Positions 35,633-45,284 of a DNA stretch of 63,522 nucleotides are shown here, in pieces. The stretch covers positions 1 through 63,522 of the forward strand of contig JAFKFN010000020.1 in the NCBI GenBank assembly GCA_017308255.1, in the 5' to 3' direction. Source of the stretch: Altererythrobacter sp. GTDB taxonomy: Bacteria; Pseudomonadota; Alphaproteobacteria; Sphingomonadales; Sphingomonadaceae. The first letter of the stretch is position 1. Every line of letters starts with the position of its first letter. Both the position numbers and the translations under genes were made by a program. The notes beneath the pieces were generated by a model that did not search any database, was not told the DNA's origin, and saw nothing but the letters and a program-made list of their open reading frames with translations.

Positions 35633-36495
35633 GCCTGCCGCTGGACGATGCGGACCAGCCCATTCGGCCCGGCCCCTCGTGGCTGGGGCCGAAAGCCAGC
35701 GAGAACGAGGTGACCCTCTCACCCGCGCGGCAGGCCCGCGGGCTGACGGTGCGCGCGCTGCTGCCCAATGCGATAACCGCCGCCGCGCTGTGTTCGGGCC
35801 TTACGGGTATCCGCTTCGCCATAAACGGCGATTGGCGCATGGCGCTGTTCGCGATCATCCTGGCGGGAATGCTGGACGGCATCGACGGGCGAATCGCGCG
35901 GCTGCTCAAAGCCCAATCGCGCTTCGGCGCGGAGCTTGACAGCCTGGCGGATTCGCTCAGCTTCGGCATGGCCCCGGCGCTGGTGCTCTATCTGTGGTCG
36001 CTCAACGACCTGCCGCGAGTGGGCTGGTTCGCCGCGCTGGCCTTCGCCATCTGCTGCGCGTTGCGGCTGGCGCGTTTCAACGCCCGCATCGACGTGGAGG
36101 ATCAGCCGCACAAGTCGGTCGGCTTCCTCACCGGGGTTCCCGCTCCGATTGGGGCGGGACTGGCGTTCCTGCCGATGTACCTGTGGATCGCCACGGGGGA
36201 GAGCCTGTTCCGCCATCCCGTGGTGGTGGCGGCGTGGGTCGCTGCCATCGCGATCCTGATGATCTCTAACCTGGCGACCTTGAGCTGGACCTCGATCCGC
36301 CCCCGCAGTTCCATCCGGCTGGAGGCGATCGGCCTTGCGGGCCTGGTGTTCGCCGCCTTGCTGACGGAACCCTGGTGGACCCTGGCGGCGCTGTGCGTGG
36401 TGTACCTGGCGCTGATGCCTTATGCCATCGTACGCTATGCCCGGATCAAGCGGCTGCGAGCAGCATCGGCGCACGAGACCGCAACGCCGGAGTGA
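35629..36495 (+). CDS. pssA: CDP-diacylglycerol-serine O-phosphatidyltransferase
   Basis: Makes phosphatidylserine from CDP-diacylglycerol and serine, providing the Psd substrate. 288 residues with about seven to eight hydrophobic segments. The CDP-alcohol phosphatidyltransferase signature [27 protein letters not shown] (read in parts; DGxxAR...G...D...D) is at residues about 83-109. The type II, membrane-embedded PssA form. It overlaps psd by 4 bases. CDP-diacylglycerol comes from CdsA (42074-42808). Confidence 0.95.
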   Translation: MSLPLDDADQPIRPGPSWLGPKASENEVTLSPARQARGLTVRALLPNAITAAALCSGLTGIRFAINGDWRMALFAIILAGMLDGIDGRIARLLKAQSRFGAELDSLADSLSFGMAPALVLYLWSLNDLPRVGWFAALAFAICCALRLARFNARIDVEDQPHKSVGFLTGVPAPIGAGLAFLPMYLWIATGESLFRHPVVVAAWVAAIAILMISNLATLSWTSIRPRSSIRLEAIGLAGLVFAALLTEPWWTLAALCVVYLALMPYAIVRYARIKRLRAASAHETATPE

Positions 36496-36655
36496 TCCGC
36501 ACGGTTATCCGCACGGGGCGCGGCGCCTCCTGCATGGCAAGTTCGGCCCGGATCAGCCGGGCGCGGCGGACACCGCGCGTGACGGCAGCATGGATCACCG
36601 TGACGGCGGCGAAGGCCACGGCCCCGAACAGCAGCGAGATGGCGATTGCGAGCAT
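36446..36655 (-). CDS. Small single-span membrane protein, hypothetical
   Basis: A 69-residue frame starting MLAIAISLLFGAVAFAAVTVIHAAVTRGVRRARLIRAEL (read in parts): an N-terminal transmembrane helix and a positively charged cytosolic tail. An aaggaa ribosome-binding site lies 8 bases ahead of the ATG at 36655. It overlaps the 3' end of the convergent pssA by 50 bases, which lowers confidence. No family recognised. A longer version reaching 36745 is open but lacks the membrane-start logic. Confidence 0.5.
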   Translation of the reverse strand: MLAIAISLLFGAVAFAAVTVIHAAVTRGVRRARLIRAELAMQEAPRPVRITVRITPALRSRAPMLLAAA

Positions 36656-36985
36656 CGGACCATTTCCTTCAAGCCCGCCCCGGCGTTTTCCGCCGGGGGC
36701 GTGGTGATTAAACCCGTGGGCGGCAAATGTTCCGCCTGCCGTCATGTGTTCACTATTTGTTCCATCTCGTCAAGGCCCCTAGGGCCAAGGCAGGAAGCGC
36801 GGCTGGATTGACACTGGATTTTTCGCCGCGAAGCCCCTAAGTGCCCCCCGCTGGCCAAGGGGATTCGGGTGAATTCCCATGCGCCGGCAAATTCACATGG
36901 AAGGCAATCGCACCGGTGCCAACCGCGGGATCTCCGCCGGCTGGTTCCCCGCTTTCCAGAGGCAGAACCGGAAAGGATACGGATT
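36656..36985. other. 330-base gene-free leader upstream of rpsB
   Basis: No coding sequence recognised on the plus strand. A TTGACA hexamer (36808-36813) could be the -35 of the rpsB promoter, but I see no convincing -10 at standard spacing. The 144 bases just before rpsB are GC-rich and could hold an S2 autoregulatory leader; no established motif was identified by eye. Confidence 0.4.
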
Positions 36986-37783
36986 ATGGCGGCTCCCACC
37001 GTCACCATGCAGCAATTGATCGAGGCCGGAGCACACTTCGGCCACCAGACCCACCGCTGGAACCCGCGGATGAAGCCGTACATCTTCGGCTCGCGCAACG
37101 GCGTCCACATCATCGACCTGTCGCAGACCGTGCCGCTGTTCGCGCGGGCGCTGGACTTCGTTTCGGCGACCGTCCGCGCGGGCGGCAAGGTGCTGTTCGT
37201 CGGCACCAAGCGCCAGGCGCAGGAACCGATCGCCCAGGCGGCGCGCGCGTGCGGCCAGCATTTCGTCAATCACCGCTGGCTTGGCGGCATGCTGACCAAC
37301 TGGAAGACCATTTCCCAGTCGATCAAGCGCCTCAAGACCCTGGAAGAGCAGCTTTCGGGCGACACCACGGGCCTCACCAAGAAGGAAGTGCTGCAGCTCA
37401 CGCGTGAGCGTGACAAGCTGGAGCAGTCGCTCGGCGGCATCCGCGACATGGGCGGCATCCCCGACGTGATGTTCGTGATCGACGCCAACAAGGAAGAACT
37501 GGCGATCAAGGAAGCCAACGTGCTGGGCATCCCGGTCGTGGCCATCCTCGACACCAATGTCGATCCGAACGGCATCGCCTTCCCGGTTCCCGGCAATGAC
37601 GACGCCAGCCGCGCCGTGCGCCTCTATTGCGACGCCGTGGCCCAGGCCGCGACGACCGGCCGCAACGAAGGCGTGGTCGATTCCGGCGCCGACGTGGGCG
37701 AACTCGACACGCCGCCCGAGGAAACCGTGACGGTTGCCGAGGAGCCGGCGGCCGAGGGCGAAACCGCCACCGCCGAAGCGTAA
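36986..37783 (+). CDS. rpsB: 30S ribosomal protein S2
   Basis: A 265-residue S2. [27 protein letters not shown] starts the family pattern; [45 protein letters not shown] and [22 protein letters not shown] follow (each read in parts). An acidic tail of about 40 residues rich in Glu/Ala extends beyond the E. coli length, common in alphaproteobacteria. The ATG at 36986 has GAAAGGATACGG ahead. It is followed by a hairpin and tsf, the nearly universal rpsB-tsf pair. Confidence 0.98.
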   Translation: MAAPTVTMQQLIEAGAHFGHQTHRWNPRMKPYIFGSRNGVHIIDLSQTVPLFARALDFVSATVRAGGKVLFVGTKRQAQEPIAQAARACGQHFVNHRWLGGMLTNWKTISQSIKRLKTLEEQLSGDTTGLTKKEVLQLTRERDKLEQSLGGIRDMGGIPDVMFVIDANKEELAIKEANVLGIPVVAILDTNVDPNGIAFPVPGNDDASRAVRLYCDAVAQAATTGRNEGVVDSGADVGELDTPPEETVTVAEEPAAEGETATAEA

Positions 37784-37807
37784 GCGGCGCGTCACGATTG
37801 TAATTCA

Positions 37808-37838
37808 AAGCGCCGGGCCGATTTAAGGCCCGGCGCTT
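37808..37838 (+). terminator. Hairpin between rpsB and tsf
   Basis: AAGCGCCGGGCC / GGCCCGGCGCTT, a perfect 12-bp stem with loop GATTTAA, 24 bases after the rpsB stop. There is no long T run, so it may attenuate rather than fully terminate, letting tsf be read at a lower level. Confidence 0.6.
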
Positions 37839-37864
37839 CCGATCATTTCCAAGAGGACAGGATA

Positions 37865-38788
37865 ATGGCTTACACCGCAGCCGACGTGAAGAATCTCCGC
37901 GAGCGCACCGGCGCCGGGATGATGGACTGCAAGAAGGCGCTGGAAGAAAACGGCGGCGACTTGGAAGCCGCCGTCGACGCGCTCAAGGCCAAGGGTCTGG
38001 CCGCCGCCGCCAAGAAATCGAGCCGCACCGCGGCCGAAGGCCTGGTCGGCGTGGCGGTGGAAGGCACCAAGGGCGTGGCGGTGGAGGTGAACTCCGAAAC
38101 CGACTTCGTCGCCAAGAACGATCAGTTCCAGGATTTCGTGCGCAAGGCGACCGAAGTGGCCCTGACGCTCGGCTCCGACACGATCGAGGCGCTGAGGGAC
38201 GCCCCTTATCCGGGCGGCGGCACGGTGGGCGAAAAGCTGACCAGCAACGTCGCCACTATCGGCGAAAATCAGCAGCTGCGCCGGGTGAAGGGCGTTTCGG
38301 TCTCCAACGGGATCGTCGTGCCTTACATGCACAATGCCCAGGCGCCGAACCTCGGCAAGATCGGCGTGCTCGTCGCGCTTGAGAGCGAGGCCGGGGCCGA
38401 CGTGCTGGAGCCGCTGGGCAAGCAGCTGGCGATGCATATCGCGGCGGCTTTCCCGCAGGCGCTGGATGCCGATGGCCTCGACGCCGACGTGATCGAGCGT
38501 GAGCGCAAGATCGCGGCCGAAAAGGCGGCCGAGAGCGGCAAGCCGGCCGAGGTGCAGGCAAAGATGGTGGAAGGCGCGGTGAAGAAGTTCGCCAAGGAGA
38601 ACGCGCTGCTTAGCCAGCTCTCCGTGATGGACAACAAGACCCCGATCGCCGACGTCGTCGCCCAGGCGGGCAAGGCCGCGGGCACGCCGATCGTGCTCAA
38701 GGACTATGTCCGCTTCCAGCTCGGCGAGGGCATCGAGAAGGAAACCAGCGACTTCGCGGCCGAAGTGGCGGCCGCCGTCGCCGGCTGA
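37865..38788 (+). CDS. tsf: Elongation factor Ts
   Basis: Nucleotide exchange factor for EF-Tu. 307 residues. The N-terminal UBA-like block [36 protein letters not shown] (read in parts) contains the classic [12 protein letters not shown] signature. [11 protein letters not shown] is the core TDFVA interface with EF-Tu; the C-terminal dimer/coiled-coil region follows. A ribosome-binding site (agaggacaggata) precedes the ATG at 37865. Followed by a terminator. Confidence 0.98.
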   Translation: MAYTAADVKNLRERTGAGMMDCKKALEENGGDLEAAVDALKAKGLAAAAKKSSRTAAEGLVGVAVEGTKGVAVEVNSETDFVAKNDQFQDFVRKATEVALTLGSDTIEALRDAPYPGGGTVGEKLTSNVATIGENQQLRRVKGVSVSNGIVVPYMHNAQAPNLGKIGVLVALESEAGADVLEPLGKQLAMHIAAAFPQALDADGLDADVIERERKIAAEKAAESGKPAEVQAKMVEGAVKKFAKENALLSQLSVMDNKTPIADVVAQAGKAAGTPIVLKDYVRFQLGEGIEKETSDFAAEVAAAVAG

Positions 38789-38812
38789 TCCTTTCGATCA
38801 TCGAACAACAGG

Positions 38813-38844
38813 AGGCCGCCGGACGCGAGTTCGGCGGCCTTTTG
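38813..38844 (+). terminator. Rho-independent terminator after tsf
   Basis: AGGCCGCCGGA (38813-38823) pairs with TTCGGCGGCCT (38830-38840, one G-U) around the loop CGCGAG, followed by TTTT. It also faces the convergent secreted-protein gene ending at 38852. Confidence 0.8.
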
Positions 38845-38851
38845 ATTGGGC

Positions 38852-39874
38852 CTAGAACGGATCGCAGGCCTTGCCCTTGTCGTCCAGCCGGGCGATCAGG
38901 GCGTATTCCTGGCCGTTCCAGCGGAAGTAAGGGAAGCAGAAGCCGGGGAGGCCCGCTTCGATATCGGGGAATCCATCAGTGCCGCGGCTGGCCAGGAAGC
39001 TCACGAAGCCCTGATTGGTATAGAGCACTTTCCAGCCCCCCGCCGCCGTCTTCGTGAGGACGGTGGAGCCGGCGCCCGCGTTGCCGTAACAGAAGATGCC
39101 GCCGTCAAGGACCACGGCTTCGGGGAGGCCGTCACCGTTCAAGTCCCGCACCAGGCTTACCTCGGCTTGCGAGTTTCCCGATGTGTCCTCGGGGCAGCCG
39201 GTCCATTTCCCGCCGCCGATCGGCCGCATGTCCGCCGCCTTGAACAGCGCGTCGCGCTCCGCCACGGGAAGGTCGCGCGCCTCGGGCAATTGCCCGCCGT
39301 CCCAATCGAACAGCTTGTCCTGCGAAAGAGGGCCGTTGACCTGACCGGTGGCCTGCGCCGGGGTTGACGCCGGTGCCTGGCTCGCCAGTGACGCCGCGCT
39401 GGCGAAAGTGCCGCAAGCGGTGGGCATGCCGTAATCGGTGCCGTTGAAGCGCCGCAGGCCCGGGCAGGCGGAATTGGCGGCGTCAAGCGAGAGGTTGTTC
39501 CATCCCGCGCTGCGTTCTCTCTGGAAGCTGACGATGCCGTCTTCCCCGATCAGGCGTTTCCAGTGCCCGTTGGCCTCTTGCGTCAGCACCGCGAAATAGG
39601 CGCCCGGCTTGCCGTAACAGCGCGGATCGACATCGGCGACATGCGCTTCGGCGCGCCCGTCACCGTTCAGATCGATGAAGGCGACGCGTGGGTTGGAAGG
39701 CGTGCCGCAGCGGTTCACTGGCCGCCCGTCCTTCAGCGCAAAGCCCGCTTCTTCGAACAGCTGGATCGCCTGCTCCGCGCTCAAGGCGGGCTGGCGTGCG
39801 GCCGATTGGCCGAGGGCCGGCGCGGCGCAGAGGCCAAGTGTGACGACGAACGCTTTTATGAATTCTCCCGGCAT
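38852..39874 (-). CDS. Secreted protein with two Ca-loop-like DxNGDG repeats
   Basis: A 340-residue protein of unknown function. Signal peptide [23 protein letters not shown]. Two similar halves each carry an FG-GAP/VCBS-like acidic loop: [13 protein letters not shown] in the first and [13 protein letters not shown] in the second. Each is followed by a CYGxxGA motif ([13 protein letters not shown] and [13 protein letters not shown]) and a W(K)xLxxxxGxVSF block ([14 protein letters not shown] and [14 protein letters not shown]). Cys residues are regularly spaced, so disulfides are likely. It looks like an internal duplication. The ATG at 39874 starts the signal peptide; 57 more codons are open upstream. 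Convergent with tsf. Confidence 0.75.
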   Translation of the reverse strand: MPGEFIKAFVVTLGLCAAPALGQSAARQPALSAEQAIQLFEEAGFALKDGRPVNRCGTPSNPRVAFIDLNGDGRAEAHVADVDPRCYGKPGAYFAVLTQEANGHWKRLIGEDGIVSFQRERSAGWNNLSLDAANSACPGLRRFNGTDYGMPTACGTFASAASLASQAPASTPAQATGQVNGPLSQDKLFDWDGGQLPEARDLPVAERDALFKAADMRPIGGGKWTGCPEDTSGNSQAEVSLVRDLNGDGLPEAVVLDGGIFCYGNAGAGSTVLTKTAAGGWKVLYTNQGFVSFLASRGTDGFPDIEAGLPGFCFPYFRWNGQEYALIARLDDKGKACDPF

Positions 39875-40025
39875 TGCATTTCCCCGTGGCAAGCCGACCC
39901 GCCTGCGCCATAGCACGGCGCGAACGCGCGCCCAACCGGCTAGACGGGGGGCGGCCTTGCTACTTGGCACGATGCCGCCGCGCTCTATAAGGGCGGCAAC
40001 CATCCCCCGGAGAACTGACCGATCC

Positions 40026-40748
40026 ATGACAATGCCCAGCATCAAGCGTGTCCTGCTGAAGCTTTCGGGGGAAGTGCTGATGGGCGATCAGCCGTTCGGG
40101 ATAGATTCGGCCTTCGTCGCTGACTTGGCCCAGGAGGTGAAGGCCGCCAAGGACACCGGGCTGGAAATCTGCCTGGTCATCGGCGGCGGCAACATCTTCC
40201 GTGGCATGGCCGGCGCGGCGGCGGGCATGGACCGGGCGCAGGCCGATTACATGGGCATGCTGGCCACGGTGATGAACGCGCTGGCGATGCAGAACGCGCT
40301 GGAACAGATCGGCGTTCATACCCGCGTGCAATCGGCGGTGCAGATGGATCAGGTGTGCGAGCCGGTTATCCGCCGCCGGGCGGAGCGGCATCTGGAAAAG
40401 GGCCGGATCGTGATCTTCGCAGCCGGCGTGGGCAGCCCCTATTTCACGACCGACAGCGGCGCTGCCTTGCGCGCCGCCGAGATGAAATGCGACGCGCTGC
40501 TGAAAGGCACCAGCGTGGACGGCGTCTATGATGACGATCCGAAGAAGAACCCCACTGCAAAGCGTTTTGAAACGGTCAGTTATGACCGTGTTCTGGCAGA
40601 TAATCTGAAGGTAATGGATGCTTCCGCCGTGGCATTGTGCCGCGACAACGGGATACCGATCGTGGTATTCTCCATTCGCGAGAAGGGCAATCTGGCCCGC
40701 GTGCTCGCCGGCAGAGGCGTCCAGACGATAGTCCGGAAGGAAGCCTGA
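40026..40748 (+). CDS. pyrH: UMP kinase
   Basis: Phosphorylates UMP to UDP; hexameric amino-acid-kinase fold, 240 residues. [13 protein letters not shown] is the N-terminal ATP loop, then [32 protein letters not shown] is the UMP-binding segment, [15 protein letters not shown] the signature, and the C-terminus is typical. A second ATG at 40032 is possible. First gene of a tightly packed block: frr begins 2 bases after its stop. Confidence 0.97.
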   Translation: MTMPSIKRVLLKLSGEVLMGDQPFGIDSAFVADLAQEVKAAKDTGLEICLVIGGGNIFRGMAGAAAGMDRAQADYMGMLATVMNALAMQNALEQIGVHTRVQSAVQMDQVCEPVIRRRAERHLEKGRIVIFAAGVGSPYFTTDSGAALRAAEMKCDALLKGTSVDGVYDDDPKKNPTAKRFETVSYDRVLADNLKVMDASAVALCRDNGIPIVVFSIREKGNLARVLAGRGVQTIVRKEA

Positions 40749-40750
40749 CA

Positions 40751-41308
40751 ATGCCCAAGTATGAAAAAGCCGACATCGAACGCCGCATGGGCGGCGCGCT
40801 GGAGAGCTTGAAGCACGATCTTTCCGGCCTGCGCACCGGGCGCGCCAACGTGGCGCTGCTCGATCCCGTCATGGTGGAGGTCTATGGCTCGCTGATGCCG
40901 CTCAACCAGGTGGCCACCGTTTCCGCGCCCGAGCCCCGGATGCTGAGCGTGCAGGTGTGGGACCGCGCCAATGTGACGGCGGTGGAAAAGGGCATTGCGC
41001 ACGCCAATCTGGGCCTCAATCCGATGATCGACGGCCAGACCCTGCGCCTGCCGCTGCCCGATCTGACCGAAGAGCGGCGCAAGGATCTGGCCAAGCTCGC
41101 CGGCCAATATGCGGAGAAGGCCAAGGTCGCCGTCCGCAACGTCCGCCGCGACGGGATGGAAGCGCTCAAGGAAGACGAGCGGAAAAAGGACATCTCGGAA
41201 GACGAGCGCAAGCGGATGGAGGACGAAGTCCAGAAGCTGACCGACAAATACGTGGCCGAAGTGGACGCGGCCGCCGCGCAGAAGGAAAAGGAAATCCTGA
41301 CCCAGTGA
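40751..41308 (+). CDS. frr: Ribosome recycling factor
   Basis: Splits post-termination ribosomes with EF-G. 185 residues. The three-helix bundle begins DIERRMGGALESLKHDLSGLRTGRAN (read in parts) with the GLRTGRA motif. PLNQVATVSAPEPRMLSVQVWD forms domain II, and VRNVRRDGMEALKEDER is the conserved C-terminal block. It is located between pyrH and uppS; its stop overlaps the uppS GTG start. Confidence 0.98.
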   Translation: MPKYEKADIERRMGGALESLKHDLSGLRTGRANVALLDPVMVEVYGSLMPLNQVATVSAPEPRMLSVQVWDRANVTAVEKGIAHANLGLNPMIDGQTLRLPLPDLTEERRKDLAKLAGQYAEKAKVAVRNVRRDGMEALKEDERKKDISEDERKRMEDEVQKLTDKYVAEVDAAAAQKEKEILTQ

Positions 41309-42087
41309 GCTCGCCCCTCTCCTTCCGGGAAGGGGCCGATGGCGAGGCGGACGTCTCATCGCTGTCCGGCAATCCTCATCCCCCGGGCCCCTTGCCTGAA
41401 GGGACCGGGGTGGTGCGCCATGGCGCGCGGCATGTGGCGATCATCATGGACGGCAACGGTCGCTGGGCCAAGCGGCGCCGGCTGCCCCGGGCCATGGGGC
41501 ATCGCAAGGGCGTGGAAGCCGTGCGCAGCCTGGTGCGCGCGCTGGGCCCTCTCGGCCTCGAATGCCTGACGCTTTACGCCTTCTCCTCGGAAAACTGGAA
41601 GCGGCCGGAAGACGAGATTTCCGATCTCATGGCGCTGATGCGGGCCTTCATCAGAAGCGACTTGCCGGAATTCATCGCCAATGACGTGAAGCTGAAGATC
41701 GTGGGCGATTACAAGGCGCTGGCGCCGGATATTGTCGAAATGCTGGAAGATGCCCTGGCGCGCACGGCCAAGGGAAGCCGCACGCTGGCGGTAGCGCTCA
41801 ACTATGGTTCCCGGCAGGAGATCGCCCGCGCGGCGGCCAAGGCGGCGCAGACCGGCCCCGTGACGGTGGATACCATCAGCGCCCATCTCGATACGGCTGA
41901 TCTGCCGCCGCTCGACCTGCTGATCCGCACGTCGGGCGAGGTGCGGCTGTCCAATTTCCTGCTGTGGCAGGCGGCTTATGCCGAAATGTGGTTCATCGAC
42001 GTGCTGTGGCCGGATTTCACGCTCGCGCATTTAGAAGAAGCGCTGGCGAACTTTGCCGGCCGGGAGCGGCGCTATGGCGGACGATAA
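41305..42087 (+). CDS. uppS: Undecaprenyl (di-trans,poly-cis) diphosphate synthase
   Basis: Makes the C55 lipid carrier for cell-wall and polysaccharide synthesis. 260 residues from a GTG that overlaps the frr stop (GTGA). Catalytic block [16 protein letters not shown] with Asp49 (E. coli Asp26), [14 protein letters not shown], and [23 protein letters not shown] near the C-terminus. The first 35 residues ([15 protein letters not shown], then [14 protein letters not shown]) look like translated palindromic repeat rather than native sequence, so an internal GTG near 41410 could be an alternative start. It overlaps cdsA by 14 bases. Confidence 0.94.
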   Translation: MSSPLSFREGADGEADVSSLSGNPHPPGPLPEGTGVVRHGARHVAIIMDGNGRWAKRRRLPRAMGHRKGVEAVRSLVRALGPLGLECLTLYAFSSENWKRPEDEISDLMALMRAFIRSDLPEFIANDVKLKIVGDYKALAPDIVEMLEDALARTAKGSRTLAVALNYGSRQEIARAAAKAAQTGPVTVDTISAHLDTADLPPLDLLIRTSGEVRLSNFLLWQAAYAEMWFIDVLWPDFTLAHLEEALANFAGRERRYGGR

Positions 42088-42808
42088 TACGGCTGAGGTC
42101 CCCGTGTCGGTGCGGGTCAGCGATTTGCCCACCCGTCTGGCTTCGGCTGCCGTCCTCCTTGCCATCGCTGCGGCCGCGCTGGCGATCGGCGGGCGCGTGC
42201 TCGACGCCTTCATCCTGCTCGTTGCGCTGATCGGCTTCGCGGAGCTGGTCCGGCTGGTGCTGGCCGCCAGCCGCAACTGGGCGCTGCGGATCATCGGCAT
42301 CGCCGCCGGCGCCGCTTATTTCGGACTGGCGGCGGCGGTGATGATCGGCGCGGGGACGTTCCTGCTGGTCATGGTGATCGGCATTGCCGTGTTCACCGAT
42401 ACCGGCGCCTATTTTGCAGGCCGCGCGATCGGCGGCCCCAAGATCGCCCCGGCGATCAGCCCGTCGAAGACATGGGCGGGCCTCGCCGGCGGCATGATTG
42501 CGGCGGCCGTCTGGGTGTTCGTCTGGGTCGCGGCGATCGACAGCACGGCGCTTGACTGGCTCGGCCCCCGGTTCGAGATCGGGCTCAATCTCTCCTTCGC
42601 GAACACGCTTGGCGGCATTGTGCTGGGCGCGGTGCTGGCGGTGGTGGCGCAGGCGGGGGACTTTCTCGAAAGCTGGCTCAAGCGCCGGGCGGGGGTGAAG
42701 GACAGCTCGCGGCTGATTCCCGGCCATGGCGGGGTGTTCGATCGGATCGACGGGCTGGTGCCCGTGGCGATCGTCGCCGGCCTGATCGCTGCATGGATGG
42801 CGCCTTAG
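42074..42808 (+). CDS. cdsA: Phosphatidate cytidylyltransferase
   Basis: Makes CDP-diacylglycerol, the precursor for PssA and the anionic lipids. 244 residues with about six hydrophobic segments. The C-terminal CdsA signature appears as [20 protein letters not shown], with [15 protein letters not shown] and [13 protein letters not shown] upstream. The N-terminus is short ([11 protein letters not shown]). The ATG at 42074 lies within the uppS end, giving a 14-base overlap. dxr begins 3 bases after its stop. Inner membrane. Confidence 0.95.
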   Translation: MADDNTAEVPVSVRVSDLPTRLASAAVLLAIAAAALAIGGRVLDAFILLVALIGFAELVRLVLAASRNWALRIIGIAAGAAYFGLAAAVMIGAGTFLLVMVIGIAVFTDTGAYFAGRAIGGPKIAPAISPSKTWAGLAGGMIAAAVWVFVWVAAIDSTALDWLGPRFEIGLNLSFANTLGGIVLGAVLAVVAQAGDFLESWLKRRAGVKDSSRLIPGHGGVFDRIDGLVPVAIVAGLIAAWMAP

Positions 42809-42811
42809 CCC

Positions 42812-43972
42812 ATGCGTTCGATCACCATTCTCGGCGCCACCGGATCGGTCGGCGCTTCCACGCTCGATCTTATCCGGCGGAACCGCGATGAATGGCGCGT
42901 AGTGGCGCTGACGGCGAAGCGGCACGCGGGCGCTCTGGCGGCTCTGGCGCGCGAATTCGGCGCCGAACTGGCCGTGGTTTCCGACGAAAGTGCGCTGCCC
43001 GAATTACGCGAGGCGCTGGCGGGCACCGGCATCGAGGCGGCGAGCGGGGAGGCCGCACTGGTCGAAGCCGCCGCGCGCCCGGCCGACCTGACGGTGGCGG
43101 CGATCGTCGGCTGCGCGGGCCTGGCGCCGACCATGGCGGCGATCGAGCAGGGCGGCACGATCGCGCTGGCCAACAAGGAAGCCCTGGTTTCGGCGGGCGC
43201 GGTGATGACCGCGGCGGTCGCCCGCCACGGCGCCACGCTGCTGCCGGTCGATTCGGAGCACAACGCGATCTTCCAATGCCTTGCCGGCAACGCGATCGCC
43301 AATGTCCGCTCGATCACCCTGACGGCCAGCGGCGGCCCGCTGCGCGAATGGCCCTATGCCCGCCTCAGGACGGCGACGCCGGCGCAGGCGATCGATCATC
43401 CCAACTGGCGCATGGGCGCCAAGATCAGCGTCGATTCGGCGACCATGATGAACAAGGGCCTCGAATTCATCGAGGCGCATCATTTGTTCCCGGTGGGCCT
43501 CGATGCCTTGCGCATCGTGATCCATCCGCAGAGCGTCATTCATTCGATGGTCGAATATCGCGACGGGTCGACGCTGGCCCAGCTCGGCCCTTCGGACATG
43601 AGGGTGCCGATTGCCGCGTGCCTCGCCTGGCCGGGGCGGATCGACACTCCGTGCGCGCCGCTCGATCTCGCGGCCATCGGCGAGCTGACCTTCCAGGCTC
43701 CGGATGAGGACCGTTTTCCGGCTACCCGGCTGGCGCGCGAGGCGGCGCGGCAGGGCGGGGCGGCCCCCATTGTGCTCAATGCGGCGAACGAAGTGGCAGT
43801 AGCCGCTTTTCTCGCCGGTCAGATCGCGTTCACCGATATTTCGGCATTGGTGGAGCAAACTCTCGGTCGCGATCCGCCCCCGCCGCCGCAATCGCTTGAC
43901 GACGTGCTCGCCGTCGATGCGCTGGCGCGGGCGAGGACCGCCGAGATGCTGGAGCTTGTCCGCGTTGCTTGA
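42812..43972 (+). CDS. dxr: 1-deoxy-D-xylulose 5-phosphate reductoisomerase
   Basis: First committed enzyme of the MEP isoprenoid route, NADPH-dependent. 386 residues. NADPH loop ILGATGSVGASTLDLI, LANKEALVSAG (metal/substrate), PVDSEHNAIFQCL with metal ligands, TASGGPLREW substrate lid region, and MNKGLEFIEAHHLF. It supplies IPP for UppS and IspB. It is placed between cdsA and rseP; rseP starts within its last codons (8-base overlap). Confidence 0.97.
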   Translation: MRSITILGATGSVGASTLDLIRRNRDEWRVVALTAKRHAGALAALAREFGAELAVVSDESALPELREALAGTGIEAASGEAALVEAAARPADLTVAAIVGCAGLAPTMAAIEQGGTIALANKEALVSAGAVMTAAVARHGATLLPVDSEHNAIFQCLAGNAIANVRSITLTASGGPLREWPYARLRTATPAQAIDHPNWRMGAKISVDSATMMNKGLEFIEAHHLFPVGLDALRIVIHPQSVIHSMVEYRDGSTLAQLGPSDMRVPIAACLAWPGRIDTPCAPLDLAAIGELTFQAPDEDRFPATRLAREAARQGGAAPIVLNAANEVAVAAFLAGQIAFTDISALVEQTLGRDPPPPPQSLDDVLAVDALARARTAEMLELVRVA

Positions 43973-45080
43973 ATCCGTTCCCTGGTGGATGTTCGTTTTC
44001 GGCTTCGTGCTGATGCTCGGGCCTTTGGTGACCGTGCATGAGCTGGGCCATTACCTGGTCGGGCGCTGGTTCGGGGTGAAGGCCGATGTGTTCTCTGTAG
44101 GCTTCGGCCATGAGATCGCAGGGTTCACCGATCGGCGCGGCACGCGCTGGAAGCTCTCCGCGCTGCCGCTGGGGGGCTATGTCCAGTTCGCCGGCGACAT
44201 GAATCCGGCAAGCCAGCCGAGCGATGAGTGGCTGGCGCTGCCGGAGGAGGAGCGCCAGAAGACGTTTCAGGCCAAGGCGTTGTGGCAGCGCGCGCTGATC
44301 GTGGCGGCCGGCCCCCTGACCAACTTCGCGCTGGCCATCGCGATCCTTTCGGCCTTCATCTTCGCCTACGGCAAGCCGGATATCCCGCCGGTGGTGCAGG
44401 TGCTGGTGGAAAACGGCGCGGCCGCCAAGGCCGGGATCGAGGCCGGCGATCGCATCGTGGCGGTGAACGGCGATCCGGTGGACAGCTTCGACGATCTGGG
44501 CGGCAAGATCGCCCCATTCCCCGGCGAGCGCCTGACTCTGGATGTGGAGCGCAAGGGGGAACGGCTGACGTACGCCTTCACGATTCCCTCGGTGACCGAG
44601 AGCGACCGCTTCGGCAATACCTACAAGGTCGGCCAGATCGGCATCGGATCGGGCAATGGGCGCCTGGTGCCGGTGGGACCGGTGGAAGCGGTGGTGCTGG
44701 GGGTGCGGGAAACGGGCCAGATCGTGGACCTGATGGTCACCGGAATCTGGCAGATCATCACCGGCCGCCGCTCTGTTCAGGAGCTGGGCGGGCCGATCAA
44801 GATGGCCAAGTTTTCGGGCGAGCAACTGAGCCTGGGATGGATGCAGTTCATCCACTTCGTGGCCATGGTCTCAATTAACTTGGGGTTCATTAACCTGCTG
44901 CCAATTCCCGCCCTCGACGGCGGGCATCTGGCTTTTTACGCGGCCGAGGCGGTCCGTCGAAAGCCGGCTGGACCCCGCAGTCAGGAATGGGCGTTCCGCA
45001 CCGGTCTGGCCTTCGTGCTCGCGCTGATGCTGTTCGTGACCATCAACGACGTCGCCTCGCTGTCGCTGTTCGGCGGATAG
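43965..45080 (+). CDS. rseP: Site-2 intramembrane metalloprotease RseP
   Basis: Cleaves membrane-bound anti-sigma factors in envelope stress. With a TTG start at 43965 it has 371 residues and begins (M)LESVPWWMFVFGFVLMLGPLVTVHELGHY, the usual layout. Zinc motif HELGH with His25, Glu26, His29. PLGGYVQFAGDM follows; the PDZ domain is at about residues 145-230 (AKAGIEAGDRIVAVNG). The C-terminal metal ligand is in NLLPIPALDGGHLAF. I chose TTG 43965 because a GGAG lies 10 bases ahead and the HELGH spacing is right. A later ATG at 43989 would cut into the first span. Confidence 0.93.
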   Translation: MLESVPWWMFVFGFVLMLGPLVTVHELGHYLVGRWFGVKADVFSVGFGHEIAGFTDRRGTRWKLSALPLGGYVQFAGDMNPASQPSDEWLALPEEERQKTFQAKALWQRALIVAAGPLTNFALAIAILSAFIFAYGKPDIPPVVQVLVENGAAAKAGIEAGDRIVAVNGDPVDSFDDLGGKIAPFPGERLTLDVERKGERLTYAFTIPSVTESDRFGNTYKVGQIGIGSGNGRLVPVGPVEAVVLGVRETGQIVDLMVTGIWQIITGRRSVQELGGPIKMAKFSGEQLSLGWMQFIHFVAMVSINLGFINLLPIPALDGGHLAFYAAEAVRRKPAGPRSQEWAFRTGLAFVLALMLFVTINDVASLSLFGG

Positions 45081-45284
45081 CCGGGTGAAAGGCGCTCCGG
45101 CTGGCTGGGGCGGGGATAAGGGTTGGAACGGCGGCGTATTTCCGGGAAGTTCGCTTGAACGCTCGCCCTACATCGGGCAAGGGCGCTCCTCGCGCCGCTG
45201 TCGGGCGAAGCTGCCTGACGCCGGCGGAGGCGCCACGGCGGGACTGCACTGCCCGGACCGGCAATGCCGATTAGTGGACGGAAC

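Noticed and set aside
36808-36813. TTGACA hexamer upstream of rpsB as a promoter
   Set aside because: No acceptable -10 hexamer at 16-18 bases; mentioned only as a weak possibility in the leader entry.
45125-45147. GGAAC...GTT resembling an EcfG general-stress promoter upstream of bamA
   Set aside because: Spacing and the downstream element do not match the accepted GGAAC-N16/17-CGTT pattern.
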